This document shows, piece after piece, positions 53,053 to 61,653 of a stretch of 64,000 nt of DNA (position 1 is the stretch's first letter; each line of letters starts with the position of its first letter). Origin of the DNA: Clostridia bacterium (lineage in GTDB: Bacteria; Bacillota; Clostridia; Monoglobales; Monoglobaceae); contig JAFQSM010000074.1 of NCBI GenBank assembly GCA_017409575.1, forward strand, positions 1 through 64,000, in the 5' to 3' direction. The position numbers and the translations under genes are program-made. The notes under the pieces were generated by a model. The model had not been told where the DNA came from. It was given only the letters and a program-made list of their open reading frames with translations, and made no database searches.

Positions 53053-54447
53053 TTAATTTACTGTATATCCCGGATTTTGGCCCGAGGTCTTCTGGTCGCC
53101 ACTTTGCAGATTGAAATAGGTATCCTCAATCAGTTTCCACGCACCGGGTCCAACAATTCCTTTTTCGGGAAGTCCCACATCGCGAAGGAATGAGTTCACC
53201 GCATTTACAGTCTGTTCGCCATAGTATCCGCTTGGCTCCACATACTCGATATTTTCAAAAAAACCTGAAATAAAGTCAAGTCTTTCCTGCAAAACTCTGA
53301 CCGCTTCGCCCGAACTTCCCAGAACAAGAGGTGTGCCCGGATATGGCACCGGAACATTTGACAGAAACTCCGGCGGATTACTTTGGATTATTCCCAGATA
53401 AACCTCGCTCAGCTTATCCCACGTAGTTTCGTCAACAACGCCTGTCTGTGGGAGACCATAAGCACTCTGAAACTCCCTGACCGACGCAAGTGTTGCCTGA
53501 CCGAATGTACCGTCAATTGCCGGTGCCGACACCGCATTGTTATAGGCGGCAATAAACGCCAGATAATACTGAAGCACCCTGACCGGATCCCCGGAATTCC
53601 CAAGCCTTATGTCCGAAACAAACTGTTTGGGGATATCCTCAATTCGTATCCCTTCAGAATTCAGCTCGGCAAGGTTTGCTACTGCAACATATATATACTT
53701 TATTTTGTACCAGGTCGCCTTGCCTATTATCCCATCAGGGGTCAGGTTGAAAATCCGCTGAAATTCCCTGACTGCATTTTCGGTCTGCACGCCAAAAACT
53801 CCATCCGTCGCCGAAATTTTGGGGATTGACGGGTAATCCTTTGAAATTCTGTTGAGCTGAGTTTGTATGTTCCTGACCTCTTGTCCCGAGCTGCCAAGTC
53901 TCAAAAGCTCACCCGGATACGACTCGGAGATATTTTGAACAGGCGCATCCCTGACCAGTTCAATGTCATTTCCATAATAATTTGTCAATATCTCATATGG
54001 TGTATATCCTGCATTGGCAAGGTCCACACTTCCCCATTGCGAAAGTCCGTCGCAAGTCACCTCGCGGCCGTCACAAAACGCTGCAAAAAGCGGTTCAAGG
54101 TTGCCTTGCCTTCGGATGTAATCATTAAAAATCTCATCTACTATCTGACTTATATTTTCAAATATATCGCGGTTTCTTACAAATGACTGGTCAAATGCCG
54201 TTGAGTTGGTTATATCAAAATCATAGCCCCTTGACCTGTACCACTCGGTATAGACTCTGTTTAATGCATACGAAATCTGCGCATATATATTTGCCCTGAT
54301 TGCGTTTTCGGGCCAGGTGGGATAAATTTCGCTTGATGCGACATTTTTTATGTAATCTGCAAAATTGACAGTCACATTTTCGGCGTTTGAGTCAGGTGCT
54401 CCAAGATGAACTGTTATTGTTGCTGGTATGTAAGGTCTGCCTACCAA
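53053..54447 (-). CDS. SpoIID-like domain plus peptidoglycan-binding repeats
   Basis: A 464-residue protein. The N-terminal part (about 1-170) resembles the SpoIID/LytB domain: YIKNVASSEIYPTWPENAIRANIYAQISYAL, then CDGLSQWGSVDLANAGYTPYEILTNYYG. Three PG_binding_1 repeats follow (about 190-255, 280-350 and 375-450), each with the D/Y-G-x-F/Y-G-x-x-T pattern. TTG 54447, six bases after GAGGTG, is the preferred start; GTG 54456 overlaps that site. SpoIID-type enzymes are lytic transglycosylases in sporulation; there is no signal peptide, so it may act in the mother cell or be released otherwise. Confidence 0.8.
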   Translation of the reverse strand: MVGRPYIPATITVHLGAPDSNAENVTVNFADYIKNVASSEIYPTWPENAIRANIYAQISYALNRVYTEWYRSRGYDFDITNSTAFDQSFVRNRDIFENISQIVDEIFNDYIRRQGNLEPLFAAFCDGREVTCDGLSQWGSVDLANAGYTPYEILTNYYGNDIELVRDAPVQNISESYPGELLRLGSSGQEVRNIQTQLNRISKDYPSIPKISATDGVFGVQTENAVREFQRIFNLTPDGIIGKATWYKIKYIYVAVANLAELNSEGIRIEDIPKQFVSDIRLGNSGDPVRVLQYYLAFIAAYNNAVSAPAIDGTFGQATLASVREFQSAYGLPQTGVVDETTWDKLSEVYLGIIQSNPPEFLSNVPVPYPGTPLVLGSSGEAVRVLQERLDFISGFFENIEYVEPSGYYGEQTVNAVNSFLRDVGLPEKGIVGPGAWKLIEDTYFNLQSGDQKTSGQNPGYTVN

Positions 54448-54462
54448 AAAAATCACCTCATA

Positions 54463-54861
54463 TCAAAGATTTGGCTCGCGCTCGACTACCGAGATTTTTT
54501 TGCCTTGTTCCTCGTCTTGCGGAAGCGGAATAAGTGCCACCGGCTGAATTGATGTCTGCCCGTCAAAAATCGGCACATCAAGATTTTCCATTGTATAATA
54601 CCCCGGATAATCCACCCGTACATTATAGACATAGTATCTTGTTCCGCCATCAGGCTTTTGCGAATTTGCCGCAGGCGGCGCAGAAAGTGCAAGGGCTTCG
54701 GTCTTTCCGCTACGGTCTGTCTGCATCACCTTAACAAGTTCTTCGCCGTCAGGAGTGGTTTTTGTCACCAGAACATGTGCGCCCTCTATTGGAAGCGCCT
54801 GGTCCGCCGTATACACCTGAAGCACCAAAAATCCCATTGGCTGAAGGTTTGTCTCTGCCAT
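54463..54861 (-). CDS. beta-sandwich (carboxypeptidase regulatory-like) protein
   Basis: A 132-residue protein with a single all-beta domain: GFLVLQVYTADQALPIEGAH, a turn DRSGKTEALAL, then YYVYNVRVDYPGYYTMENLDVPIFDG, as in carboxypeptidase-D regulatory or transthyretin-like domains. ATG 54861 follows GGAGAG; the longer frame lacks a site. It leads the operon with the two peptidoglycan-binding genes and may be a structural partner of them. Confidence 0.72.
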   Translation of the reverse strand: MAETNLQPMGFLVLQVYTADQALPIEGAHVLVTKTTPDGEELVKVMQTDRSGKTEALALSAPPAANSQKPDGGTRYYVYNVRVDYPGYYTMENLDVPIFDGQTSIQPVALIPLPQDEEQGKKISVVEREPNL

Positions 54862-54996
54862 AACAATCTCTCCTCGTTTTATTTTTATACATATTATATG
54901 TTTCATCTCCCCTCTTTGTGCCGTGTCCGTCGGCAAGCGAGCATATATTTTTTATTTTTGGAAATACTTGAAAATATATTTTTGTGAGGTGAGCAG

Positions 54997-55686
54997 ATGT
55001 TTACGGCCTTTATACGCACTATTATAATGTATTTTTTTGTAGTTTTGACACTCAGGCTGCAGGGAAAGCGCCAGATAGGAGAGCTTGAGGCATCAGAGTT
55101 GGTTGTGACTATTGTAATATCCGAGGTTGCCGCTCTTCCCATACAAGACACCTCCCAACCGCTTATCAACAGTCTTGTGTCCATTTTTTTGCTGGTTATT
55201 CTTGAAGTGCTGATTTCGTTTGGGGCTTATAAGAGTTTTGCCCTCAGAAAGATTTTTTTTGGCACACCAAGTGTTTTTTACGAAAAAGGAAAAATAAATG
55301 AATCCGAAATGGAAAAGCATCGTTTCAACCTTCACGATTTGATGGAATGTGTGCGAAACACCGGAGCAACAAACCTTTCGGAAGTGGATTTTGTAATTAT
55401 GGAGACAAACGGAAATGTAAGTGTGATACCCACCCCACAGAAAAGGTCTCTGACTCCCGAGGATGTCGGGATTTCTCCGTCGGCTTCGGCCTTAAGTTAT
55501 GTGATAGTAGACAATGGGTGCATTAATTCGCACAACCTGAAAACACTTGGCTTTGACGAAAACTGGCTGCGTAAACAGCTTTCCTTAAAAAAAGTGTCCG
55601 GTCTTGCTGATATCTTTTGTATGACGGCAACAAAAGACGGTGATGTCATAATTATACCAAACAACAAAAGGAGGAAAAACCGATGA
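54997..55686 (+). CDS. YetF/DUF421-family membrane protein
   Basis: A 229-residue protein with three N-terminal helices (about 3-80, including the family segment GKRQIGELEASELVVTIVISEVAALPIQD) and a cytoplasmic two-domain C-terminus (about 85-225). The family is common in spore formers and has no settled function. It overlaps the DUF4363 gene by 4 bp, a frequent pair. Confidence 0.9.
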   Translation: MFTAFIRTIIMYFFVVLTLRLQGKRQIGELEASELVVTIVISEVAALPIQDTSQPLINSLVSIFLLVILEVLISFGAYKSFALRKIFFGTPSVFYEKGKINESEMEKHRFNLHDLMECVRNTGATNLSEVDFVIMETNGNVSVIPTPQKRSLTPEDVGISPSASALSYVIVDNGCINSHNLKTLGFDENWLRKQLSLKKVSGLADIFCMTATKDGDVIIIPNNKRRKNR

Positions 55687-56063
55687 AAATACTCCGCGCA
55701 GCAATAATAATACTTCTTGTTATGTGTATATTCATTGGAGTCCACTCCTTTTTGATGAACAAAATGGGAAAATCCCTTGGGGCAAAAAATGACGAGGTCT
55801 TCAGACTTGCATCAGCGGAAAACTGGGAGACTGTGCGTTTTAAACTTGAAGGAATCCGGCAGGAATGGGAAAAATACAGCATTTGGGCATCCCTGACCAT
55901 AAGCACGGAAGATATTGAGCAACTTGAAATTTCGCTTGCACAGGCTGAGGCGTTTGCCGATTTGGAAGAAAAGACCAACTTCTTTGGCGAATTTATTATG
56001 TTCTCAAAATTAGTCAACCATATTCCACATCGCGAGGGATTTCATATCGAAGAAATTTTATAA
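55683..56063 (+). CDS. DUF4363-family protein
   Basis: A 126-residue protein with one N-terminal membrane helix (about 4-25) and a helical outer domain with WETVRFKLEGIRQEWEKYSIW and FIMFSKLVNHIPHREGFHIEEI, the DUF4363 signature. Function unknown. It is translationally coupled to the YetF-like gene (ATGA overlap, GGAGG site). Confidence 0.88.
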   Translation: MKILRAAIIILLVMCIFIGVHSFLMNKMGKSLGAKNDEVFRLASAENWETVRFKLEGIRQEWEKYSIWASLTISTEDIEQLEISLAQAEAFADLEEKTNFFGEFIMFSKLVNHIPHREGFHIEEIL

Positions 56064-56082
56064 AGCATTTTTAAAAAAATTC

Positions 56083-56111
56083 TTGACTTTATCAATTTAT
56101 TGTGCTAAACT
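56083..56111 (+). promoter_or_regulatory. promoter of the aromatic amino acid operon
   Basis: TTGACT (56083-56088) and TAAACT (56106-56111), 17-base spacer, 31 bases before the leader peptide ATG. Confidence 0.8.
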
Positions 56112-56142
56112 ATTATGCAAATAACCGAAAGGGTACAGGAAT

Positions 56143-56262
56143 ATGAATTTAATTGATTCTTTAAATCAGACAATTAAATATTTCTTCTACTTTATCAGCC
56201 TTAGCTTTTACTTTAGCTATGGTTATTTCTTTATGCCGAAAAAATTGTGTATAATGAGCTGA
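56143..56262 (+). CDS. Phe/Tyr-rich leader peptide of the aro operon
   Basis: A 39-codon frame with GAAAGGG nine bases upstream. Residues 13-30 read YFFYFISLSFYFSYGYFF: 7 Phe and 5 Tyr in 18 residues, the mark of an attenuation leader peptide. The stop TGA (56260-56262) overlaps the 5' arm of an antiterminator. The peptide should have no function of its own; ribosome pausing on it reports charged tRNA-Phe and tRNA-Tyr levels. Confidence 0.9.
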   Translation: MNLIDSLNQTIKYFFYFISLSFYFSYGYFFMPKKLCIMS

Positions 56263-56311
56263 TTTGGTTGATTTTTTGCTGAATCTTGTAACTTTTTTGA
56301 GAGCTCGTTAT
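56251..56311 (+). promoter_or_regulatory. antiterminator of the aro operon attenuator
   Basis: ATAATGAGCT (56251-56260) pairs with AGCTCGTTAT (56302-56311) over ten consecutive positions, one being G-U. The 3' arm shares bases 56302-56309 with the terminator stem, so the two structures exclude each other. The 5' arm would be masked by a ribosome at the leader stop codon. Confidence 0.82.
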
Positions 56312-56330
56312 ACAAACGGGCTCTCTTTTT
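56299..56330 (+). terminator. attenuator terminator of the aro operon
   Basis: GAGAGCTCGTT (56299-56309) pairs with AACGGGCTCTC (56315-56325, one G-U), followed by TTTTTATTTT, ahead of the aroF ribosome binding site. Confidence 0.9.
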
Positions 56331-56357
56331 ATTTTATATTTAAAGGGAGAGATAAAA

Positions 56358-57374
56358 ATGGTAATTGTAACAAAAACAACTATTCCGCAAAGTCATCTTG
56401 ATTCTATGATTGAGGAATTTAAAACAAAGGGATTTGAACTTAACATAATCCGAGGCAAAGACAGCATTGTTATCGGTCTTATAGGTGACACACACGCACT
56501 TGACGCCGACAGACTTTTGCTTAATCCTGATGTCGAGCGCATTATGCGTGTTCAGGAACCTTTCAAAAAGGCAAGCCGCAAATTCCATCCTATGAACACT
56601 TCCATAAAAGTCGGCAATGCTTCAATCGGTGACGAAAAATCCTTTGTTGTTATGGCAGGTCCTTGCAGTGTTGAAAGCAAAGAACAGATTTTGACTGTAG
56701 CAAAAAGTGTAAAGGAAAGCGGTGCTGCAATTCTTCGCGGTGGTGCTTACAAGCCACGCACATCACCGTACTCCTTTCAGGGGCTCGAGCTTGAAGGTCT
56801 TGAACTTTTAAAAGAAGCCCGTCGCGAGACAGGTCTGCCCATTGTAACCGAAATTATGTCGCCTCACCTTGTAGAAATCTTCGAAAACAATGTTGATATA
56901 ATCCAGGTCGGAGCAAGAAACATGCAGAACTTTGACCTTCTTAAAGAGCTTGGAAAGACCACAAAACCGATTCTTTTAAAACGCGGACTTTCTTCCACTA
57001 TTGAGGAATGGCTTATGTCTGCCGAATATATTATGGCAGGCGGAAACCCAAATGTAATCCTTTGCGAAAGAGGCATCCGCACATTCGAGACCTATACCCG
57101 CAACACACTTGACCTGAGTGCAATCCCTGCGGTCAAAAAACTTTCGCATCTGCCGGTTGTTGTTGATCCGTCACATTCGGCAGGTATAAACTGGATGGTT
57201 GAATCGTTGTCACTTGCTGCTATGGCAGTTGGTGCAGACGGACTTATTGTTGAGGTCCACAATGACCCCAAATCAGCCTTGTGCGATGGTGCTCAGTCAC
57301 TTGACCTTGACCAGTATGCAAATCTTATGAAAAAACTTGGTGCAATGAGCACACATTTTGGAAAGCAAATGTAG
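56358..57374 (+). CDS. aroF: 3-deoxy-7-phosphoheptulonate (DAHP) synthase
   Basis: A 338-residue family I-beta DAHP synthase, the first step of the shikimate pathway (phosphoenolpyruvate plus erythrose-4-phosphate). An N-terminal ferredoxin-like domain (about 1-70) is followed by the TIM barrel with VMAGPCSVES, LRGGAYKPRTSPYSFQG, QVGARNMQNF, LKRG and VDPSHSAG. No chorismate mutase domain is fused. It has a strong AAAGGGAG site and is first in a nine-gene aromatic operon controlled by the leader-peptide attenuator. Confidence 0.97.
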   Translation: MVIVTKTTIPQSHLDSMIEEFKTKGFELNIIRGKDSIVIGLIGDTHALDADRLLLNPDVERIMRVQEPFKKASRKFHPMNTSIKVGNASIGDEKSFVVMAGPCSVESKEQILTVAKSVKESGAAILRGGAYKPRTSPYSFQGLELEGLELLKEARRETGLPIVTEIMSPHLVEIFENNVDIIQVGARNMQNFDLLKELGKTTKPILLKRGLSSTIEEWLMSAEYIMAGGNPNVILCERGIRTFETYTRNTLDLSAIPAVKKLSHLPVVVDPSHSAGINWMVESLSLAAMAVGADGLIVEVHNDPKSALCDGAQSLDLDQYANLMKKLGAMSTHFGKQM

Positions 57375-57391
57375 AAAGTGACGATTTGAAA

Positions 57392-58255
57392 ATGGATACT
57401 CCTGACTTTAAAATTACAATAATCGGTCTTGGCATAATCGGTGGTTCTATGGCTTATGCCCTTAAAGGCTTTCACTCTGCCAAAATCTGTGGATGTGATA
57501 TCGACCCCGAAACCCGACAAAAAGCACTTGAAAACGGTGCCGTTGACGAGGCTGTTGAAAATCCCCGCGATGCAATCAAAAAAGCCGACCTTGTCATTCT
57601 TTGTACCTATCCTGAGGTGACACTTAAAATAATCAAAGAAAATGCATCTGTATTTAAAAAAGGTGCGGTGATAACAGATGTTTGCGGCGTAAAAACAAAG
57701 CTTGCACAGCAAATAGAGGCTGTCCTCCCCGAGTTTTGTGAATATGTCGGCAGTCACCCTATGGCAGGGAAAGAAACTCACGGCTTTGACAGTGCCGTTC
57801 CCGAGCTTTTTGGTATGTGCGGCTTTATAATCACTCCGGGCAAAACCTCGACAGATTATGGTGTGGGACTTATCGAAGATATGGCAAAATATATCGGTGC
57901 AACACGCATAGCGAAAGCCACCCCCGAGGAACACGACAGCGTCATTGCCTACACAAGTGACCTTATGCATGTTTCTGCTGCAGCACTTTGCCTTGACTTT
58001 AATGAGAAAATGAATCGTGCATATACAGCAGGCGCGTTTCGCGACTGCACACGAATTGCAAATATCAATCCAAAGCTATGGAGCGAATTGTTTTTAGAAA
58101 ATCGGGATTTTTTGCTTAAAGAACTTGACCGATACATAAGTTCTTTGGTAAAATTTAAGAATGGAATTGAAAACTTTGACAAAGACGAACTCGAAAAGCT
58201 TTTGTCAAGAGTGCGAACAAATAAACTTGATATGCAGGAAAGAGAGCCAAAATAA
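57392..58255 (+). CDS. tyrA: prephenate dehydrogenase
   Basis: A 287-residue NAD(P)-dependent enzyme converting prephenate to 4-hydroxyphenylpyruvate for tyrosine. Rossmann motif GLGIIGGSMAYALKG (about 11-25), then GSHPMAGKETHGF with the catalytic His region, and a helical C-terminal dimer domain with SDLMHVSAAALC. There is no C-terminal ACT domain, so direct feedback by tyrosine may be absent or use another site. ATG 57392 is preferred to the TTG six bases earlier. Confidence 0.94.
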   Translation: MDTPDFKITIIGLGIIGGSMAYALKGFHSAKICGCDIDPETRQKALENGAVDEAVENPRDAIKKADLVILCTYPEVTLKIIKENASVFKKGAVITDVCGVKTKLAQQIEAVLPEFCEYVGSHPMAGKETHGFDSAVPELFGMCGFIITPGKTSTDYGVGLIEDMAKYIGATRIAKATPEEHDSVIAYTSDLMHVSAAALCLDFNEKMNRAYTAGAFRDCTRIANINPKLWSELFLENRDFLLKELDRYISSLVKFKNGIENFDKDELEKLLSRVRTNKLDMQEREPK

Positions 58256-58256
58256 T

Positions 58257-59312
58257 ATGAACATACTCAAAGTAAATATTCCTGGACGGGAATATGACAT
58301 AAAAATTCAAAAAGGAATTCTGGATAATGCAGGTGTTTTGATTGCCGAGGTCTCGCCTGTTGGTAAGGCAGCTGTTGTTACCGACGAAAATGTCGCGCCA
58401 CTTTACGCCGAAAAACTGCTGGACTCTCTTAAAAAATCCGGGTTTTCACCATTTCTGGTGACTGTCCCTGCAGGCGAAAGTTCAAAATCACTTAAGTATC
58501 TTGAATTCTTGTATGCAGAGCTTCTTTCAAACAAAATCACCCGCAGCGACATAGTAATCGCTCTTGGCGGCGGAGTTGTCGGGGACCTTACCGGATTTTG
58601 TGCATCAACGCTTCTTCGGGGGATACCGTTTGTTCAAATACCCACAACACTTCTTTCGCAGGTGGACAGCAGTGTTGGAGGCAAGGTTGCAATCAATCTG
58701 CCTGCCGGGAAAAATCTTGCAGGTGCATTCTATCAGCCCAGGCTTGTAATCATTGACCCCAACTGTCTTGACACACTTTCTGACAAAATTTTTTCAGATG
58801 GAATGGCCGAAGTCATCAAATACGGTGCTATTCTTGACGAAAACTTTTTTGCAAAACTGGAAAATTCGGCGTCGCGTGCAAAGGTTATGGAAATTATCGA
58901 GGATGTAATATATCATTCCTGCGACCTCAAACGGCAGGTTGTCGAGGACGACGAGCTTGACCTTGGCGGAAGAATGATTCTTAACTTTGGGCACACATTT
59001 GGGCACGCAATCGAAAAGAAATATAACTTCGAAACCTACACCCACGGCGAGGCAGTTGCTGCCGGAATGGTTATGGCAGCAGAATATGGCGAATCACTTG
59101 GTATAACAAAAGATAATTCCAAGGACCGTATACGCTCCCTTATTTCAGCTTTTGGTCTGCCCGAAGAAATCGACATTGATGAACAGACTCTTTCGGGCTC
59201 AATCGCTGTTGACAAAAAAGGGAAGGGCGACTTTGTAAGTCTTATTCTTCCTGAAAAAATCGGCAAGGTGATAATAAAAGATATAAAGAAGGACCATATA
59301 TGGACAAAATAA
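58257..59312 (+). CDS. aroB: 3-dehydroquinate synthase
   Basis: A 351-residue NAD- and metal-dependent enzyme turning DAHP into 3-dehydroquinate. Motifs: PAGESSKSL, GGGVVGDLTGFCASTLLRGIPFVQIPTTLL (in part), VDSSVGGKVAIN, and metal ligands in GHTFGHAIE and THGEAVAAGM. ATG 58257 follows the tyrA stop by 1 base; a longer frame overlapping tyrA is not supported. Confidence 0.97.
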   Translation: MNILKVNIPGREYDIKIQKGILDNAGVLIAEVSPVGKAAVVTDENVAPLYAEKLLDSLKKSGFSPFLVTVPAGESSKSLKYLEFLYAELLSNKITRSDIVIALGGGVVGDLTGFCASTLLRGIPFVQIPTTLLSQVDSSVGGKVAINLPAGKNLAGAFYQPRLVIIDPNCLDTLSDKIFSDGMAEVIKYGAILDENFFAKLENSASRAKVMEIIEDVIYHSCDLKRQVVEDDELDLGGRMILNFGHTFGHAIEKKYNFETYTHGEAVAAGMVMAAEYGESLGITKDNSKDRIRSLISAFGLPEEIDIDEQTLSGSIAVDKKGKGDFVSLILPEKIGKVIIKDIKKDHIWTK

Positions 59313-60571
59313 CAATCACGCCCTGTCCTCTTTCGGGCAGTGTTAAAATTCCACCGTCAAAAAGCTATGCACACCGTGCAATCATATCCGCTTTTTTGTC
59401 GGGCGGAGACTGTAAAATTGAAAATATCAAGCTGTCAGACGACATTTCGGCAACCCTGTCTTGTATGAAAGCCCTTGGTGGGGAATATATATATGACCCC
59501 CAAAGTTTGACACTTAATATAAGCCGAAAAACCAAACCCTTAACCAAAAAAGTCCGGCTTGACTGTTTGGAGAGTGGCTCTACCCTCAGATTTTTTATTC
59601 CCATTGCACTCTCTCTTGGCACAGAATTTGAATTTTCGGGAAAAGACAGGCTTTTGTCAAGGCCTCTTGACCCATACTTTAAAATTTTTGACCACCTTGG
59701 CATCGAATACCATCAAACAGAAAACTCTCTTTTGATAAGCGGAAGTCTTAAGCCGGGAAAATTTGTAATCGACGGCTCGGTAAGTTCGCAATTTGTGACA
59801 GGTCTTCTTTTTGCACTTCCTCTTCTTGACGGGACCAGTGAAATAGCAATCGACGGCAATCTTTCGTCAAAAGGCTATATTGATATAACTCTTGATGTTC
59901 TTAAAAAGTTTGGCATAAAAATCAAAAATGACAATTACAAAACCTTCATTATAGAAGGAAATCAAAAATATAAAGCTCAAAACTATGTTGTGGAGGGTGA
60001 CTTTTCTCAAAGTGCGTTCTTCCTTGTCGCAGGGGCACTTGGCTCTGATATCACAGTCTCGGGTCTTAACCCCGACAGTCTGCAGGGAGATAAGAAAATC
60101 CTTGATATCATCAAAGAAACCGGGGCAAAAATTGAACAAGTCTCAAAATCTGACTTTAGCGCCATATGCACTTCCCTTATGCACGGCATAACGATTGACG
60201 CGGATGAGGTACCTGACCTTGTTCCTGTTCTGGCAGTTTTGTTTGCTTTTTGCAAAGGCGAAAGCCGTATAACAAACGCATCTCGCCTAAGGCTGAAAGA
60301 AAGCGACCGTCTTTCAACAACCTGTGATGTGCTTAAAAAAATGGGAGCAGATATTGAAGAAGGCGAAGATTTTCTTGTCATAAAAGGCAAGCAAACTTTA
60401 AAAGGCGCCGAAGTTTCTGCCCACAACGACCATCGTATTGCAATGGCAGCTGCCATTGCGGCTTGCCGCTGCGAGGGCGATGTAATTATAGACGGAGCGG
60501 AAAAGGCAGTAAGCAAATCCTATCCCGACTTTTTTGAAGACTATAACAATCTTGGAGGTAATGCAAGATGA
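59300..60571 (+). CDS. aroA: 3-phosphoshikimate 1-carboxyvinyltransferase (EPSP synthase)
   Basis: A 423-residue enzyme joining phosphoenolpyruvate to shikimate-3-phosphate. Key segments: PPSKSYAHRAIISAFLSGG (about 17-35), LESGSTLRFFIPIA, VSSQFVTGLLFALP, DEVPDLVPVLAV and RLRLKESDRL, and NDHRIAMAAAIAA. The phosphoenolpyruvate-site motif reads GSTLRF where many enzymes have GNAGT-type residues, as in class II forms. It overlaps aroB by 13 bp and aroC by 4 bp. Confidence 0.96.
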   Translation: MDKITITPCPLSGSVKIPPSKSYAHRAIISAFLSGGDCKIENIKLSDDISATLSCMKALGGEYIYDPQSLTLNISRKTKPLTKKVRLDCLESGSTLRFFIPIALSLGTEFEFSGKDRLLSRPLDPYFKIFDHLGIEYHQTENSLLISGSLKPGKFVIDGSVSSQFVTGLLFALPLLDGTSEIAIDGNLSSKGYIDITLDVLKKFGIKIKNDNYKTFIIEGNQKYKAQNYVVEGDFSQSAFFLVAGALGSDITVSGLNPDSLQGDKKILDIIKETGAKIEQVSKSDFSAICTSLMHGITIDADEVPDLVPVLAVLFAFCKGESRITNASRLRLKESDRLSTTCDVLKKMGADIEEGEDFLVIKGKQTLKGAEVSAHNDHRIAMAAAIAACRCEGDVIIDGAEKAVSKSYPDFFEDYNNLGGNAR

Positions 60572-61635
60572 ATACCTGGGGAAATAAAATAAAAATCAGT
60601 ATTTTCGGAGAGTCTCACGGAGGCGGAATCGGAGTCGTTCTTGACGGAATTCCGTCAGGGCTGGAGCTTGACACCGAATTTATAAAAGCCGAAATGACTC
60701 GCCGTGCCCCCGGAAGAGACAATCTGTCTACACCCAGAAAAGAAGCAGACGAAGTCGAAATTCTGTCAGGTGTTTTTGATGGAAAAACCTCGGGGACTCC
60801 AATTTGTGCTGTAATCCGCAACACAAATACAAGGTCAAAAGACTACTCGCCAAACATTCTCCGTCCCGGCCATGCTGACTTCACCGGTTTTGCAAAATAC
60901 GGCAAAGCACATGATTTTCGCGGCGGCGGACATTTTTCGGGCAGGATTACTGCAGGATTGGTTTTTGCAGGCGCAGTTGCAAAGCTTTGCCTTAAAGAAT
61001 CCGGCATAACTGTCGGCTCGCATGTCAAAAAAATACATACCGTTTCGGAAGACTCTTTTTCTGACCTTTCCCTTACCCCCGAGCTTTTGAGTGAGATTTC
61101 GCAAAAAGGATTTCCGGTTATTGACGATTCGGTCGGCGAAAAAATGAAAGCGGAAATACTTGCTGCCTCAGCCGACAAAAACTCGGTCGGCGGAATTATC
61201 GAATGTGCGGTTTTGGGGGTTAAACCCGGAATCGGCTCGCCGTTTTTTGCATCGCTCGAAAGCCGGATTTCGTCACTTATCTTCTCGGTCCCTGCAGTAA
61301 AGGGCATCGAATTCGGATGTGGCTTTGATTTTGCTGATATGTATGGCTTTGACGCAAACGACCAATTTGAAACCGACGGAAAAGAAATTTATACCAAAAC
61401 AAATCACAACGGAGGAATAAATGGCGGAATATCAAACGGAATGCCGATTATGTTCACGACCGTAATCAAACCCACTCCGTCAATAGCAAAACCGCAAAGC
61501 ACCGTTGACCTTGAGAAAATGGAAAACACCACACTTGAAATCACCGGCCGGCATGACCCCTGCATTGTTCAGCGTGCAGCGGTGGTAATCGAAAGTGCTG
61601 CTGCTCTTGCGATTTTGGATGCACTATATGACTAA
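60568..61635 (+). CDS. aroC: chorismate synthase
   Basis: A 355-residue FMN-dependent enzyme making chorismate from EPSP. Signatures: FGESHGGGIGVVLDGIPSGL, RAPGRDNLSTPRKEADEVEIL (in part), RPGHADFTGFAKYG with the RGGGHFSGRITAG block, and RHDPCIVQRAAVV. Length is near the usual 350-360 residues. Overlaps aroA by ATGA. Confidence 0.97.
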   Translation: MNTWGNKIKISIFGESHGGGIGVVLDGIPSGLELDTEFIKAEMTRRAPGRDNLSTPRKEADEVEILSGVFDGKTSGTPICAVIRNTNTRSKDYSPNILRPGHADFTGFAKYGKAHDFRGGGHFSGRITAGLVFAGAVAKLCLKESGITVGSHVKKIHTVSEDSFSDLSLTPELLSEISQKGFPVIDDSVGEKMKAEILAASADKNSVGGIIECAVLGVKPGIGSPFFASLESRISSLIFSVPAVKGIEFGCGFDFADMYGFDANDQFETDGKEIYTKTNHNGGINGGISNGMPIMFTTVIKPTPSIAKPQSTVDLEKMENTTLEITGRHDPCIVQRAAVVIESAAALAILDALYD

Positions 61636-61653
61636 GTTGAAAGGAGCCTTTTA

